A DNA stretch of 64,000 nt from Paracoccus mutanolyticus (GCF_003285265.1 NZ_CP030239.1:62001-126000), one strand, 5' to 3'; counted from the stretch's first letter, positions 1 to 9,720 are shown. Translations and numbers: made by a program. The notes: generated by a model from the sequence alone, not told the origin.

Positions 1-267
1 GCGGGCCCGGCGGGCCAGATCACGGAAAGCTTCGGCTCGGGCTATGGCTTCACCGCGATCATCGTGGCCTTCCTGGGCCGGCTGCACCCCTTGGGCATCC
101 TGCTGGCCGGCCTGCTGATGGCGCTGACCTATATCGGGGGCGAGCTGGCGCAGATGATGCTGAACCTGCCGGCCGCCACCGTGCAGGTGTTCCAGGGGAT
201 GCTGCTGTTCTTCCTGCTGGGCTTCGACCTGCTGACCCGGTACCGCATTCGCCGGAGGCGCGCATGA
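1..267 (+). CDS. ABC importer permease (BMP/simple-sugar type), C-terminal end
   Basis: This is the C-terminal part of a membrane permease that runs off the left edge of the window. The open frame begins at base 1, and the tail contains hydrophobic stretches (GILLAGLLMALTYIGGEL, GMLLFFLLGF) followed by a basic end, RYRIRRRRA. Its TGA overlaps the ATG of the next gene (ATGA at 264-267), a sign of translational coupling. The next two genes are a second permease and a BMP-family binding protein, so this is probably the first permease of a nucleoside or simple-sugar importer. The substrate cannot be read from the sequence. Confidence 0.8.
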   Translation, partial: AGPAGQITESFGSGYGFTAIIVAFLGRLHPLGILLAGLLMALTYIGGELAQMMLNLPAATVQVFQGMLLFFLLGFDLLTRYRIRRRRA

Positions 268-1140
268 TCGACCCGCTGTCCGTATTCCTGCTGTTGCTGG
301 GGGCCGCCACCCCGATCCTGTTCGCGGCCCTGGGCGAGCTGGTCGTCGAACGCGCCGGCGTGCTGAACCTGGGGGTCGAGGGCATGATGATCGGCGGCGC
401 GCTGGCGGGCTTTGCCGCCGCCGATGCCACCGGCAGCCCGGCGGCGGGCTTTGTCGCGGCGGCGGGCGCCGGCGCCGCGCTGGCCATGCTGTTCGCGTGA
501 TGACGCAATACCTGCTGTCGAACCAGGTGGCGACCGGCCTTGCGCTGGTGCTGTTCGGCCTGGGCCTGACCGCGATGTTCGGCAAGCCCTATGAAGGCGT
601 CAAGGCCCCCGCCATGATGGCCGGTCCCCTGGGCCTGAACTGGATGATCTGGCTGGGCCTTGCGCTGGTGCCGGCGATCTGGTGGTTCCTGATGCGCTCG
701 CGCCCGGGCCTGATCCTGCGTGCGGTGGGTGAAAACCACGATGCCGCGCATGGGCTGGGCTATCCGGTGCGCGCGCGCATCCTGGCGCTGGCCTTTGGCG
801 GCGCGCTGGCGGGCATGGGCGGGGCCTATGTCTCGATCGCGACGGGCTGCAATGGCCAGGGCATGACCGCCGGCGCCGGCTGGATCACCGGCCATCGTCA
901 TCTTCTCGGTCATGGCACTCCTACGACGACCCGATGGGCCTGGCTGTTCGGCGGCATTTTCCGTGTGCAGCTGCGCCGCAGGCGGCGGGCGTCGCCGTGC
1001 CGGTCCAGCTTCTCAGCATGGCGCCCTATCTGGCGACGATCCTGGTTCTGGTGCTGATCTCGGCCCGCCAGAAATTCGGCCGTTCGGGCGGGACGGCGGC
1101 CCCCGGCTCGCTGGGCAAACCCTTTCACGCGCTCCGCTAG
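264..1140 (+). CDS. ABC importer permease 2 (BMP type), frameshifted
   Basis: This is the second permease of the importer. It begins MIDPLSVFLLLLGAATP and has the family signature around ERAGVLNLGVEGMMIGG. The frame breaks near 495 and resumes as QYLLSNQVATGLALVLFGLG. It breaks again between about 870 and 950 and ends in frame 1 with GVAVPVQLLSMAPYLATILV and a TAG at 1138-1140. Read across the breaks, the protein is of normal length (about 290 residues) and covers the usual series of membrane helices. Neighbouring conserved genes carry similar one-base shifts, so I read these as consensus errors rather than true decay, though a pseudogene cannot be excluded. Confidence 0.8.
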
Positions 1141-1160
1141 CGCCCTATCAGGAGACCCCT

Positions 1161-2237
1161 ATGAAACGCAGAACCCTTCTTGGCAGCGCGGCGGCGCTTG
1201 TGGCGGCATCCACCCTGCCGAGCCTTGCGCAGGAAGAAAAGCTGAAGGTCGGCTTCATCTATGTCGGCCCCGTGGGCGACGGCGGCTGGACCTTCCAGCA
1301 CGACCTGGCCCGCAAGGCCGTGGTCGAGAAATACGGCGACCGGGTCGAGACCACCTTCATCGAAAGCGTACCCGAAGGCGCCGACGCCGAACGCGCCATC
1401 ACCCAGCTGGCCCTGTCCGGCCACAAGCTGATCTTCACCACCAGCTTCGGCTTCATGGATGCCACCATCAACGTCGCCAAGAAATTCCCCGACGTGAAGT
1501 TCGAGCACGCCACCGGCTACAAGACGGCCGAGAACGTCGCGACCTATGACGCCCGCTTCTATGAAGGCCGCGCGGTCATGGGCACCATCGCGGGCCGCAT
1601 GACCAAGTCGAACAAGATCGGCTATATCGGCAGCTTCCCGATCCCCGAGGTGATCCAGGGCATCAACTCGTCCTTCATCCACGCCCGCAAGGTGAACCCG
1701 GACGTCGAGATGAAGGTGGTCTGGGCCTATACCTGGTTCGACCCCGCGAAAGAGGCCGATGCCGCCGCCGCCCTGATCGCCGAGGGCGTGGACGTGATCC
1801 TGCAGCACACCGACTCGACCGCGCCGCTTGCCAAGGCGCAAGAGGCCGGCGCCATCGGGTTCGGCCAGGCCAGCGACATGGCGGCCTTCAAGCCGACGCC
1901 GCGGGTGTCCGCGATCATCGACAACTGGGCGCCCTATTACATCAAGCGCGTGGGCGAGGTGCTGGACGGCACCTGGAAGTCGCATTCGGTCTGGCTGGGC
2001 ATCGCTGACGGCGAGGTCGAGATCGGCGAGATCACCGATGCCGTGCCGCCCGAGGTGAAGGCCGAGGCCGAGGCGCTGAAGGCCAAGATCGCTTCGGGCG
2101 AACACCACCCCTTCACTGGCCCGCTGAAAAAGCAGGATGGCAGCGAATGGCTGGCCGAGGGGCAGAAGGCCAGCGACAAGGACCTGTCCTCGATGAACTT
2201 CTATGTCGAGGGGATCACGGCGCCGATGCCGAAATAG
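1161..2237 (+). CDS. BMP family ABC transporter substrate-binding protein
   Basis: This intact 358-residue gene encodes a periplasmic binding protein of the BMP/PnrA (Med) family, which delivers nucleosides or related solutes to the permeases encoded just upstream. A signal peptide is visible (MKRRTLLGSAAALVAASTLP, probable cleavage after SLAQ). The mature part starts EEKLKVGFIYVGPVGDGGWT, the family's ligand-site region, and later has ADAAAALIAEGVDVILQHTD. The start at 1161 follows a GGAG ribosome site at 1151 and gives the signal peptide; longer upstream readings would only run into the permease. It is the last gene of the importer operon and ends just before a terminator. Confidence 0.9.
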   Translation: MKRRTLLGSAAALVAASTLPSLAQEEKLKVGFIYVGPVGDGGWTFQHDLARKAVVEKYGDRVETTFIESVPEGADAERAITQLALSGHKLIFTTSFGFMDATINVAKKFPDVKFEHATGYKTAENVATYDARFYEGRAVMGTIAGRMTKSNKIGYIGSFPIPEVIQGINSSFIHARKVNPDVEMKVVWAYTWFDPAKEADAAAALIAEGVDVILQHTDSTAPLAKAQEAGAIGFGQASDMAAFKPTPRVSAIIDNWAPYYIKRVGEVLDGTWKSHSVWLGIADGEVEIGEITDAVPPEVKAEAEALKAKIASGEHHPFTGPLKKQDGSEWLAEGQKASDKDLSSMNFYVEGITAPMPK

Positions 2238-2253
2238 CCCCCGACACATGGAA

Positions 2254-2277
2254 AAACCGGGGCGCCTGCCCCGGTTT
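2254..2277. terminator. Bidirectional intrinsic terminator
   Basis: A perfect 10-bp stem (AAACCGGGGC / GCCCCGGTTT) with a four-base loop lies 17 bp after the binding-protein stop. It is followed by TCTTTC on the plus strand, and there is an A-run on its left side. It sits between convergent genes (the binding protein and dps) and could end transcription from both sides. Confidence 0.8.
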
Positions 2278-2298
2278 CTTTCACTTCCGCCTGTGCGC

Positions 2299-2772
2299 TT
2301 ATTCCAGGTGGCTTTCAAGGAACCACAGGTCGCGGTCCGCCGTCCGTGACGCGGCGGTCAGAAGGTCGGCGGTATCCGCATCCCCCGCCTCGTCCGTCGT
2401 GTCGATGCCTTCGCGCACCTTGGCGCCGTAATCGCGCATCCGTTCGCAGATCGCCTGGATATGGTCCTCGGCCTTGGTCAGGTCGGTCGGATATTCCTTG
2501 AGGCTGCTGGCCTTGGCCACCTTCTCGACCGTGCCGACGGCCACCCCGTCCAGTTGCTGAACCCGCTCGGCCATCTCATCCACATGAACCTGAAGGTTCT
2601 TGAAGACCTGGTCGAACAGTTCGTGCACGGCGATGAAGTTGCGACCCTTGACGTTCCAATGCGCCTGCTTGATCGCTGCGGACAAGGCCACCGCATCCGC
2701 CAGCCGGGCGTTCAACTCGGCGATCGCGGTCTTGCGGGCGTTGTCGGTCAGTCCTTGCAGGTTCACGGCCAT
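2299..2772 (-). CDS. dps: Dps family DNA-binding ferritin-like protein
   Basis: This 157-residue mini-ferritin protects DNA in starvation and oxidative stress by oxidising and storing iron in a dodecamer. The ferroxidase-site helix is visible as AIKQAHWNVKGRNF, followed by HELFDQVFKNLQVHVDEMAE, the typical Dps pattern. I place the start at MAVNLQG (2772) because an AAGGAG site lies 7-8 bases upstream; the 15 extra residues of the longest frame have no ribosome site. It is convergent with the importer operon and seems to be transcribed alone. It appears intact. Confidence 0.9.
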   Translation of the reverse strand: MAVNLQGLTDNARKTAIAELNARLADAVALSAAIKQAHWNVKGRNFIAVHELFDQVFKNLQVHVDEMAERVQQLDGVAVGTVEKVAKASSLKEYPTDLTKAEDHIQAICERMRDYGAKVREGIDTTDEAGDADTADLLTAASRTADRDLWFLESHLE

Positions 2773-2853
2773 GATCGTCTCCTTTGCGTCAGTCGCCCAG
2801 GAAACGGCTGTCCCCACCCGGCGGTTCCCGCGACAAACCGCCGCAAGGCCATG

Positions 2854-2889
2854 AAAAAGGGCGGTGTCTTCGCCTGGAAGACACCGCCC
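2854..2889 (-). terminator. Intrinsic terminator of acpP
   Basis: A 13-bp perfect stem (GGGCGGTGTCTTC with its complement, five-base loop) lies just downstream of acpP on the minus strand. It is followed by a CTTTTTC tract when read on that strand. This is a textbook rho-independent terminator for the fabD-fabG-acpP group. Confidence 0.9.
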
Positions 2890-2914
2890 GATCGCGCCAG
2901 CGCAGGGGTTCGGA

Positions 2915-3148
2915 TCAGACCGCGCCCTGGATGAACTTCACCGCATCGCCGAAGGTCTGGATGGTTTCGGCCGCGTCATCGGGGATTTCGATGCCGAATT
3001 CTTCCTCGAAGGCCATGACCAGCTCGACCGTGTCGAGCGAGTCGGCGCCGAGGTCGTCGATGAACGAGGCGCTTTCCGTCACCTTGTCCTCGTCCACGCC
3101 CAGGTGCTCGACGACGATTTTCTTCACGCGATCAGCGATATCGCTCAT
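2915..3148 (-). CDS. acpP: Acyl carrier protein
   Basis: This intact 77-residue acyl carrier protein carries growing fatty-acyl chains on a 4'-phosphopantetheine arm in the cytoplasm. The attachment site is Ser37 in the [10 protein letters not shown] motif. The size, acidity and position downstream of fabG are all typical. The start at 3148 has an AGGAAGAG ribosome site. A hairpin between fabG and acpP (see 3187-3204) suggests that acpP may also have its own transcript, as is common for this highly expressed gene. Confidence 0.95.
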   Translation of the reverse strand: MSDIADRVKKIVVEHLGVDEDKVTESASFIDDLGADSLDTVELVMAFEEEFGIEIPDDAAETIQTFGDAVKFIQGAV

Positions 3149-3186
3149 GTCTCTTCCTCATGTTCGCGGGCATCCGCCCAAAAGAT

Positions 3187-3204
3187 TGCCGGCCGCAGCC
3201 GGCA
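3187..3204 (-). terminator. Stem-loop between fabG and acpP
   Basis: A 7-bp perfect stem (TGCCGGC / GCCGGCA, four-base loop) is followed on the minus strand by ATCTTTT. It lies in the fabG-acpP gap and could be a partial terminator that sets the ratio of the two products. The stem is short, so the call is tentative. Confidence 0.5.
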
Positions 3205-3285
3205 GTCAGCCCAGGGCGGTTCCCCTGCAGCCTTGTTCGCGGGATATAGCACGGGGACGTGATCTTGCAACCGCATAAACCACGA

Positions 3286-4029
3286 TCAGATCATCGCCAT
3301 GCCGCCATTCACATGCAGGGTCGCACCAGTGACATAGCCCGCCTCGGCGCTGGACAGATAAAGCACCGCGGCGGCGATTTCGCCTGCCGTGCCCATGCGC
3401 CCGGCGGGGATCTGGGCCAGGATCCGGCCCTTCTGGTCGTCGTTCAGCTTGTCGGTCATCGCGGTCTCGATGAAGCCGGGGGCGACGCAGTTGACCGTGA
3501 TCCCGCGCGACGCGACCTCATAGGCCAGGCTCTTCGACATGCTGACCAGCCCGGCCTTGGCGGCGGCGTAATAGCACCTGGCCCGGATCCGCCGGTCGCG
3601 CCGACGACCGAGGTGATGTTGACGATGCGGCCGCCAGCGCGCCTTCATCATGCCGCGCAAGACCGCGCGGCACAGGCGAAAGCCCGAGGTCAGGTTCACC
3701 TCGAGCACCTGGGCCCATTCCTCGTCCGACATCCGCATGAACAGGTTGTCGCGGGTGATGCCGGCGTTGTTGACCAGGATGTCGACCGAACCCATCGCCT
3801 CGGCGGCGGCCTTGGGCAGCGCCTCGACCGCGGCGGCATCGCCCAGGTTCGCCGTCACGACATGGGCGCGGCTGCCCAGACGGTCGGCCAGTTCGCGCAG
3901 CGGCGCCTCACGCGTGCCCGACAGGGTGACGGTCGCACCCGCCGCGTGCAGCGCCTCGGCCACCGCGCCGCCGATCCCGCCCGAAGCCCCGGTCACCAGC
4001 GCGTTCCTGCCTGTCAGATCAAACATCAA
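3286..4029 (-). CDS. fabG: 3-oxoacyl-[ACP] reductase, with an internal frame disruption
   Basis: FabG reduces 3-oxoacyl-ACP with NADPH in fatty-acid elongation. The Rossmann glycine motif (TGASGGIGG), the NNAG motif and the YYAAAKAG catalytic Tyr-x-x-x-Lys are all readable, and it ends in the typical GGMAMI. Between about 3645 and 3575 the frame is wrong. The expected GRIVNITSVVGATG segment with the catalytic Ser sits in another frame, and the break is next to a GGATCC at 3585-3590. The overall length (247) is normal because two shifts cancel. The gene is normally essential, so sequence error is likely. The start at 4029 has a GGAGAAGAG ribosome site, and fabD lies upstream. Confidence 0.9.
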   Translation of the reverse strand: MMFDLTGRNALVTGASGGIGGAVAEALHAAGATVTLSGTREAPLRELADRLGSRAHVVTANLGDAAAVEALPKAAAEAMGSVDILVNNAGITRDNLFMRMSDEEWAQVLEVNLTSGFRLCRAVLRGMMKARWRPHRQHHLGRRRDRRIRARCYYAAAKAGLVSMSKSLAYEVASRGITVNCVAPGFIETAMTDKLNDDQKGRILAQIPAGRMGTAGEIAAAVLYLSSAEAGYVTGATLHVNGGMAMI

Positions 4030-4089
4030 GCTCTTCTCCGTTTTCCAAATACCCCTGGGGAATCCCGCAGGGATGGGGGCGGAGCCCCC

Positions 4090-5014
4090 TTATGCCTTCA
4101 GCGCCGCGATATCGCCCGGCACGCCGATGTTGCGCACCACGGCATCCTTCGCGATGCGCCTGATCATGCCCGACAGGGCCTTGCCGGCACCGACCTCCCA
4201 GAACTCGGTGACGCCGGCCTCGGCCAGATAGGCCACCGACTCGCGCCAGCGGACGGATCCCGTCCCTGCTCGACCAGCAGCCGGCGGATCCGCCCGGCTC
4301 GGTCACCGGCGCGGCGCGGACATTGGCGACCAGCGGCACGGCGGGCGGCGCGATTTCGACGCCCGCCAAGGCCTCGGCCATCACCGCCGCCGCCGGCTGC
4401 ATCAGCGCCGAATGGAACGGGGCCGAGACCGGCAGCATCAGCGCCCGCTTGGCGCCGCGCTCCTTGGCCAGCCCGGCCGCCCGCTCGACCGCTGCCCTGT
4501 GCCCCGAGATCACCACCTGCGCCGGGTCGTTGTCGTTCGCCGCCTGGCAGACCTCGCCTTGGGCGGCGTCGCGGGCGATCTCCTCGACCGCGGCAAGGTC
4601 CAGCCCCAGGATCGCGGCCATCGCACTCTGACCGACCGGCACGGCCTCTTGCATGGCCTGGCCGCGCAGGCGCAGCAGCCGGGCGGTGTCCGGCAGGCTC
4701 AGCGCGCCGGCGGCGCAGAGCGCCGAATATTCTCCCAGGGAATGGCCGGCGACGAAAGCGGCATCCGCGATGCCGAAGCCTTCGGCCTCCAGCGCGCGAA
4801 ACGCCGCCATCGAGGTCGCCATCAGAGCCGGCTGGGCGTTCTGGGTCAGGGTCAGCGTCTCGATGTCGCCCTGCCAGATCAGGTCGGACAGCTTTTCTCC
4901 AAGCGCCTCGTCCACCTCGGCAAAGACCGCCGCGGCCGCCGGATAGGCCTCGGCCAGATCCTTGCCCATGCCGACCACCTGGGCGCCCTGCCCCGGAAAC
5001 ACGAAAGCCCGCAT
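4090..5014 (-). CDS. fabD: Malonyl-CoA:ACP transacylase, frameshifted
   Basis: FabD moves malonyl groups from CoA to ACP. The start MRAFVFPGQGAQVVGMGKDL and the nucleophile motif GHSLGEYSAL are clear, and the second catalytic histidine lies in PVSAPFHSALM. After VTEP the frame is lost at two places, both touching GGATCC sites (4286-4291 and 4255-4260). The true tail, with TEFWEVGAGKALSGMIRR and ending DIAALKA with TAA at 4090-4092, is in another frame. Corrected, the protein has about 308 residues, normal for the family. The stop here is chosen from that corrected frame. It is the first gene of the fabD-fabG-acpP group. Confidence 0.9.
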
Positions 5015-5086
5015 CCTGATGTCCCTTTTTTGCTTCTTGCTTGTCCCAGCCTTAGCGGCTGGCGCGCGTCACGGCAACCGCGCCGC

Positions 5087-6430
5087 TCAGCGGGGAATGA
5101 CGATCTCGGCGCGCAGGCCGCCCAGGCGCTCGCCCTCGACCAGGCGCAACTGGCCGCCATGGGCGCGGGCGATGTCGGCGGCGATGGACAGGCCCAGGCC
5201 CACCCCTTCCTGTCCCTGGTTCTGGTTGCGCGCGGCATCCAGGCGGGTAAAGGGCTTCAGCGCCTCGCTGCGGCTTTCGGGGGGGATGCCGGGCCCGTCG
5301 TCCTCGACCGAGATGCGGAAATAGCTGGGTCCAAGCGCGGCCTCGACCTCGGCGTGCTCGCCATAGCGCACGGCATTGCCGATCAGGTTCTCGACCGCGC
5401 GGCGTAGGCTGTCCTGGCGAAAGGTCGCGCGCCCCGCCAGATCGCCCTGCAGGTTCCCCAGCTTGACCGCCTGCCCCCCGCGCTGCGCATCCGCCACGAT
5501 GCCGCGCACGAAGCTCAGGGCCGGCACCGCCTCGGGCGGCGCGTCCTGGGCAGCGTCGCGGGCATGGTCCAGAAAGGCGTCGACCATCCGCCCCAGCGCG
5601 GCCACGTCGCTTTCCAGGGCCGCAATCTCGTCGGGTTCTGGGGCCACGTCCGGCGACAGCATCGACAGGCCCAGCCGCAGCCGCGTCAGGGGGGTACGCA
5701 GGTCGTGGCTGACGCCCGACAGCATCTGCTTGCGCTGTTCGTTCTGCCGCTCGATCCGGGCCCGCATCTCAAGGAACGCGGTGCCGGCGCTGCGGATCTC
5801 GCTGGCGCCTCCCGGGGCGATAGGGGATGATCCGGCCCTTACCGTATTCCTCGGCCGCCCGCGCCAGCCGCTTGATCGGGCGCAGCTGGTTGCGCAGAAA
5901 GATCGTGGCGATGGCCGTCATCAGAAGCGAGGTGCCGATCATCAGCACCAGCAGCTGGTGCGGGTTCGAGGCGCTGACCCGCGCCCGCGGAAAAACCATC
6001 TCATAGGGGCCGAAACGGCTTTGCAGCGCGACCCGCACCTCGCGCCGCTGGTCCAGGTCCACGCCCTGGACATGGGGGACGCGCTGGTGCAGTTCCTCGA
6101 TCACCACGCGGCCGGACAGGTCGAGAACTCGGCACGGTCGATGGCGCGACGCTCGGCCGGCAGCGCCACCTCGAGCCCCAGCGGCAGCGCCTCGCGCAGC
6201 GCGGCCTCGCGGGCGGCAGCCAGGTCCGGCGCCGCGTCGATCCGCTGGGCGACCAGGGCGATTTCGCGCGTCATGCCGAATGTCATCTGGCGCGTCACGT
6301 CCTCGAAATGGCGCTGCAGGAACATGACCGTGACGACGATGGTGACGACGACGATCGGCAGGAACAGGATCAGCGCCGCACGTCCGTAAAGGCCGCGGGG
6401 CATGATCCGCTTGAGCCATTCCCAATCCAT
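5087..6430 (-). CDS. EnvZ-like sensor histidine kinase, frameshifted
   Basis: This membrane sensor kinase of an OmpR/EnvZ-type two-component system is read in three frames. The N-terminal helix (GRAALILFLPIVVVTIVVTV) starts at MDWEWLKRIM, 6430. After a shift near 6120 come the periplasmic part and the second helix (LVLMIGTSLLMTAIATIFLR) and HAMP. After a shift near 5810 come the H-box GVSHDLRTPLTRLRLGL, N-box ENLIGNAVRYG, G1 VEDDGPGIP and G2 GVGLGLSIAADIARAHGG. All catalytic boxes are intact. The partner response regulator is not in the window. Its promoter region is shared with the divergent hydrolase at 6476. Confidence 0.85.
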
Positions 6431-6475
6431 CCAAAGCCCTTGCCTTGCCGCGCGTGACCGGGCCAAGTTAGCGCC

Positions 6476-7341
6476 ATGTCCCACGCCCCGGAAGCCCTGC
6501 GCGTCATCACCGCCGACAACCCTTCGCCCCTGACCGGGCCGGGCACGAACACCTTCCTGCTGGGTCGCGCCAGCATCGCGGTGATCGACCCCGGCCCCGA
6601 CCTGCCCGCCCATCGCGCCGCGATCCTGGCGGCGGCCGGCCCGGGCCGGATCAGCCATATCCTGGTCACCCATGCCCATCTGGATCACTCCGGCGGCGCG
6701 CGGGCGCTGGCGCAGGCCACCGGCGCGCCGATCCTGGGCTTCGGCCCGCCCGAGGCAGGCCGCTCCGCCCTGATGCAGCGCCTGGCCCGCGACGGTGGGC
6801 TTGCGGGCGGCGAGGGGCTGGACCTGCGTTTAATCCCGACATCCGGCTGACCGACGGGCAAAGCGTCGAAACCGACGAATGGGTGCTGACCGCGCTGCAC
6901 ACGCCCGGCCATTTCGCCGGCCACCTCAGCTTTCAGTGGGGCAACCAGATCCTGTGCGGCGATGTCGTCATGGGTTGGGCGACGACGGTGATCTCGCCCC
7001 CCGACGGGGATCTGGGCGATTATTTCCGCAGCCTTTCCCGACTGGAAAACGCCGCGTCCCGCCGCCTGCTGCCGGCCCACGGCGCCCCGGTCGAGGCCCC
7101 GGCCGCGCGTCTGGCCGAGCTTGCCGCCCATCGGCGCGAGCGGACCGCCCAGATTCTGGCCGCCCTGGGCCGCGGACCCGGCACGGCCGAGTCGCTTGCC
7201 GCCGGCATCTATGACATTCCCCGTGCGCTGATGCCCGCCGCACGACGCAATGTCCTGGCCCACCTGCTGGCCCTGTCCGAGATCGGCGCCATCATCCCCG
7301 AGGGTCCCCTTGGCGCTGCCACCGTCTTTCGGATTTCCTGA
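6476..7341 (+). CDS. Metallo-beta-lactamase-fold hydrolase (LACTB2-like), frameshifted
   Basis: This is a zinc-dependent hydrolase of the MBL superfamily. It has the metal motif THAHLDHSGG, then HTPGHFAGHLSF, GDVVMGW and a C-terminal LLPAHG. A winged-helix-like tail (NVLAHLLALSEIGAIIP) is typical of the LACTB2/glyoxalase-II-like group in alphaproteobacteria. The frame shifts near 6832, where FNPDIRLTDGQ should follow DLR; one base appears to be missing at TTTAATCCC. The corrected length is about 289 residues. The physiological substrate is unknown. It is divergent from the kinase, with a 45-bp gap. Confidence 0.85.
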
Positions 7342-7438
7342 TGCTGCGCCTTGATTTCCTTGCGGATAATTTTTTCCAAAAAATATGCGACAGGCCTCTG
7401 GACGCGGCCGCAAGCCACAGCTATACACCGCCCCGTGT

Positions 7439-7513
7439 TCCGGCGTAGCTCAGCGGTAGAGCAGTTGACTGTTAATCAATTGGTCGTAGGTTCGATCCCT
7501 ACCGCCGGAGCCA
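7439..7513 (+). tRNA. tRNA-Asn (GTT)
   Basis: This 75-base cloverleaf has acceptor stem TCCGGCG pairing with CGCCGGA, D-arm GCTCAGCGGTAGAGC, anticodon loop CTGTTAA (GTT, Asn), T-arm with GGTTCGATCC, discriminator G and an encoded CCA. It marks the right end of the normal chromosomal gene order; scrambled DNA starts immediately downstream. tRNA genes are common integration sites. I did not find a second copy of its 3' end in the window. Confidence 0.95.
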
Positions 7514-8235
7514 AACTCAGCTAGCATATTGGTTTTGTTTGGATAAAAGCACCTTGCGTGCTGCGTTGCATGTGTGTGTCATACATCTGACCCAAACTTG
7601 TGATGCCTGACGCTGGCGAAATCGGCTCCTATTGGCGAATGTGACGGGCGGCGTGTTGTCCCTGCGGAGACCGTGACGCTGGCCGACGGGGGGCGGGCAC
7701 GAGGTAGGTGGGCGCTTTAAGCCTATAGAAGTGCCGCAAGGCTGAAAGGAGCGGCGCCACGCCTGGGAAAGGGTCCGGGCCGCGCCTTGACGGGGTTTTC
7801 CCACTCGCCGTCGAACGGGGACCACTTGCGCTTCTGATCGCGGCCCGGTGGCCATAGGTGGGGCGCGCATGGCGCCCCAGCCTAATCTGACAGCGTGATC
7901 CGCTCCGGCAGGGGCACGCGCCCGCAGTAAAGCATACACTGTCGCGGCCACGCCATCAACTGGGCGATCATGCTACCACCATAGCAGGGTCGCGGCTGTG
8001 CCCGTCGTGCGCCGCACCGATGAGACCAGCCCTCTGCTATGCAGAACCGCTGCGCAATGCAGCGATGACCACATTGGATACGGGTGGACCGACGCGGATG
8101 AGAGAAGCCGGGCTGATTGTGCCGCCGGGAAGCCCTATCTGCCTCTTCTGCTGGCATGAACGTGAACGATGATGTGACGAAGAGTCCTGACGGAACAGCG
8201 CATCCCATTACGACAGTGCGCGAGAAGTAGTTTAG
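7514..8235. other. No recognisable gene
   Basis: This stretch of about 720 bases follows the tRNA. Both strands have open frames, but none gives a protein I recognise and none has a convincing ribosome site. It is the first DNA after the change from ordered to patchwork sequence. Confidence 0.6.
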
Positions 8236-8451
8236 CCTCTAACCGCCTGTCCCAGCCCCATGCTGTTTTCCTGAAGGATGTAGCAAGCCTGAAACTGCGC
8301 GCGCGCCTTGGCCACAGCGGCGCGGATCTGCGGATCGACAGAAGGGATACCTTCTTGAGCAATTGCATAGGCAAGCCCGCCAGCCCGATCCGAAACTGCC
8401 TTCCGCCTGCAGGACCGTCGGCGGAGCAGGCGCACAGAGCAGAGAGCAGCG

Positions 8452-8589
8452 ATGCTGGCTGCCGCAGGGCAGATCATGGCCGAGGCCCAGAAGGGCGGCA
8501 TCGTCACCGGCCTGCGGATCGAGGGGCTGCCTTCGGCCGCGCAGGTCTTCGTCACCATCGACCGGGAAAAGGCCATGCCTTCGGCGTGA
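8452..8589 (+). pseudogene. Unidentified short coding piece
   Basis: A 45-residue frame (MLAAAGQIMAEAQKGGIVTG..., ending DREKAMPSA) has protein-like composition and ends cleanly, but I cannot assign a family. It is flanked by unrelated fragments on the other strand, so it is probably a C-terminal piece of something larger. Confidence 0.3.
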
Positions 8590-8675
8590 AACCGTCGCCA
8601 GCAGGTCGCGGCCACGATCGCCGGTCAGCCAGCGCCCATCCCGCCGACACAGGTCAGACCGGATGCCTGCCCGGA

Positions 8676-8897
8676 GCGGGCCTTCCAGGCCGAAAAGACT
8701 GCCGGTATCGCCAGCCTCGACGCCATGCGGATGACGCGGGTCGCCCTTGCCTTGCCGATGGCCAGCGTCAGCCTTTGAGTGCCGCCCGCGCCGGGCATGG
8801 TGCCCAGGCGTATTTCCGGCAGCCCGAAACGGGCGGTTTCATCCGCGATGATCATGTCGCACATCATTGCCAGCTCGCATCCGACCGCCGCGTCGCC
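8676..8897 (-). pseudogene. Enoyl-CoA hydratase/isomerase fragment
   Basis: About 74 residues match the crotonase core: [20 protein letters not shown], then the family signature [20 protein letters not shown] and [12 protein letters not shown] full gene has about 260 residues; both ends are missing and the frame continues into unrelated residues on each side. The crotonase oxyanion-hole region and the active-site glutamate area are inside the piece. Confidence 0.8.
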
Positions 8898-9573
8898 AAA
8901 CCATCCTCTTTCGCCGTCGCCATCGGCTATGCAGCAGTTGGTGATCAGCGCCCTCGCCCTGCCGGCCGTGGTCATAAGCTCATGGCTCGCACAACGCGAT
9001 TTCGACGACGTGACCAGCTTTCGGCAGCTTCCTCGGCCCAGGATGGCGATGGGTTGCAGCACCACTGGGCCAGATGCCGCTGCGCCTCGCGCACCATCGG
9101 GCCTGGTCGCCGGGTTGGTCAGGCCGGGCAGGATGCCGAACACGTTGTAAATCTCGCCCTTGGCCTGCGTCACCAGTGCGTCGGCCACGTCCATGACAAC
9201 CGTGGTCACGAAGGCCTGGATCGCGTTCTGGCCGATGTTCAGATCGTATCCCAGCCAGTTCGCCAGGAAGTCCGGGATGATCCAGGGACGTGCCCCGGCT
9301 TCCACCGGAAGCTGCGCCGCATCAGCGCCATGTCCTCGGCCGATCCCTCGGTGACAGGGTTGATATGGCTGCCGATGGGCGCATCACGGACACATCGCGC
9401 AGCGCCATGGTGATCTCGTCCAGCAGGGACGCCGACAGCTTGGCACGGGCCAGCGGTGCCGATCCAGCCCACGGGGTCACAGCATGCAGCCGATCCGACA
9501 TGCAGCACCTCGCCCGCCAGCACGGTCGAGCGGCCACCGCCCACCTCGGCAGCCCCACGCGATAGGCGCGCGC

Positions 9574-9720
9574 TGCACCGGGTCGGCCGTGCATCTCGAC
9601 CGTGGTGCCCACTGATTCCGCGAAATGGATCGTCTTCAGCGCGCCCGTGATGCCCAGATCGTAATGCACGTCATGGCGCAGCAGGTCGGTGCCGCCATTC
9701 AGGAAGAAATCGGCCTTGGC
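9574..9720 (-). pseudogene. Enolase-superfamily (mandelate racemase/muconate lactonizing type) fragment
   Basis: A piece of roughly 49 residues contains DVHYDLGITGALKTIHFAES followed by VGTTVEMHG. This is the conserved late-barrel region of MR/MLE enzymes, where the sequence passes the catalytic loop and an E-x-H strand. Flanking residues in the same frame do not belong to the family. Confidence 0.55.

Noticed and set aside
1137..2318. A 393-codon minus-strand open frame
   Set aside because: It lies opposite the intact BMP-family binding protein, which has a signal peptide and ribosome site; the antisense frame has neither.
3259..5019. A 586-codon plus-strand open frame
   Set aside because: It is antisense to fabG and fabD, is Arg/Pro/Gly-rich and matches nothing. 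It is a high-GC shadow frame.
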